A DNA stretch of 22,809 nt from Lachnospiraceae bacterium. GTDB lineage: Bacteria > Bacillota > Clostridia > Lachnospirales > Lachnospiraceae. Position 1 is the first letter of the stretch, and each line of letters starts with the position of its first letter. The stretch is taken from assembly GCA_021199405.1 (NCBI GenBank), contig JAJQID010000001.1:1-22809 (forward strand), written 5' to 3'. This document shows, in pieces, positions 22,665-22,809 of this stretch. The notes beneath the pieces are model-generated. The model was not told the DNA's origin. It ran no database searches and saw only the letters and a list, made by a program, of their open reading frames with translations. A program made the position numbers and the translations under genes.

Positions 22665-22809
22665 TCCTTCGTCCCCCCTTTCGACGCCTCGGCCTTCCCG
22701 ACGCTCTCCTCCAGCTTCCCGCGATTCTCCGCACATACCGCGCCAAAGCAGGACACACAGTTGCCGCCGCAGGCCAGCTCGCCCGCCGCTTTATCGCCCT
22801 CCTGCATCA
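22661..22809 (-). CDS. rnfE: 3' end of the gene upstream of rnfA, probably rnfE, with Cys-rich tail
   Basis: A minus-strand frame open from the window edge ends at TGA 22661-22663, overlapping the rnfA ATG by three bases (22662-22663 shared plus the ATGA junction). The 48 visible residues contain ACGGNCVSCFGAVCAEN, with cysteines at spacing 4-3-5, and then a charged, probably disordered end. No membrane helix is visible. In clostridial rnfCDGEAB operons the gene just before rnfA is rnfE, whose C-terminus often carries extra cysteines, so position and coupling suggest RnfE. The sequence alone does not prove it. Confidence 0.65.
   Translation of the reverse strand, partial: MQEGDKAAGELACGGNCVSCFGAVCAENRGKLEESVGKAEASKGGTKE

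Overview
The window looks like core chromosome of a Clostridia-class Firmicute, most likely a Lachnospiraceae-type gut anaerobe. Three things suggest this: the uvrC-hprK-ROK glucokinase-murB-whiA-HPr-like gene row, an Rnf (ferredoxin:NAD+) operon with clostridial accessory genes, and strong AGGAGG-type ribosome binding sites with moderately high GC. Almost every gene is on the minus strand; only a cyclophilin and CTP synthase are on the plus strand. The assignment comes from gene content and order, not from a database search.

Layout, left to right. At 1-2329 (minus) are a possible truncated gene start, a MATE exporter and a GNAT-fold acetyltransferase. A divergent promoter pair separates these from ppiB (plus, 2402-2938). 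A 394-bp gene-free stretch (2939-3332) follows, holding three hairpins; the last is a strong bidirectional terminator. The minus-strand block 3333-12672, read in transcription order, is ftsH, uvrC, hprK, ROK glucokinase, murB, whiA, a Crh/HPr-like regulator and class II fructose-bisphosphate aldolase. HPr kinase and an HPr-like protein that keeps Ser46 but has Asp at position 15 lie in the same block. A cre-like palindrome sits just before the aldolase, so this block joins carbon-catabolite signalling to glycolysis and cell-wall synthesis.

The space between ftsH and uvrC is filled by a roughly 156-bp element made of two 65-nt inverted arms flanked by TTA repeats. Its left-right differences are mostly those that keep G-U pairs on plus-strand RNA. 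This is the least explained sequence in the window. The ftsH/pyrG divergent region carries a good minus promoter overlapped by a perfect 8-7-8 palindrome.

To the right, pyrG (plus) faces a minus cluster: a two-TM zinc-ribbon protein, a DUF5685-like protein, a DnaJ-domain protein with a Cys-rich tail, and a HAD hydrolase. The cluster ends at a bidirectional terminator. Next comes an O-acetylhomoserine sulfhydrylase with its own promoter. At the right edge is the distal part of an rnf operon: rnfE (3' end only), rnfA, rnfB, apbE-type flavin transferase, a membrane-anchored NusG domain II protein and a Gx-transporter/HepS-I-like membrane protein. I saw no rRNA, tRNA, CRISPR array, insertion sequence with a transposase, or prophage gene.
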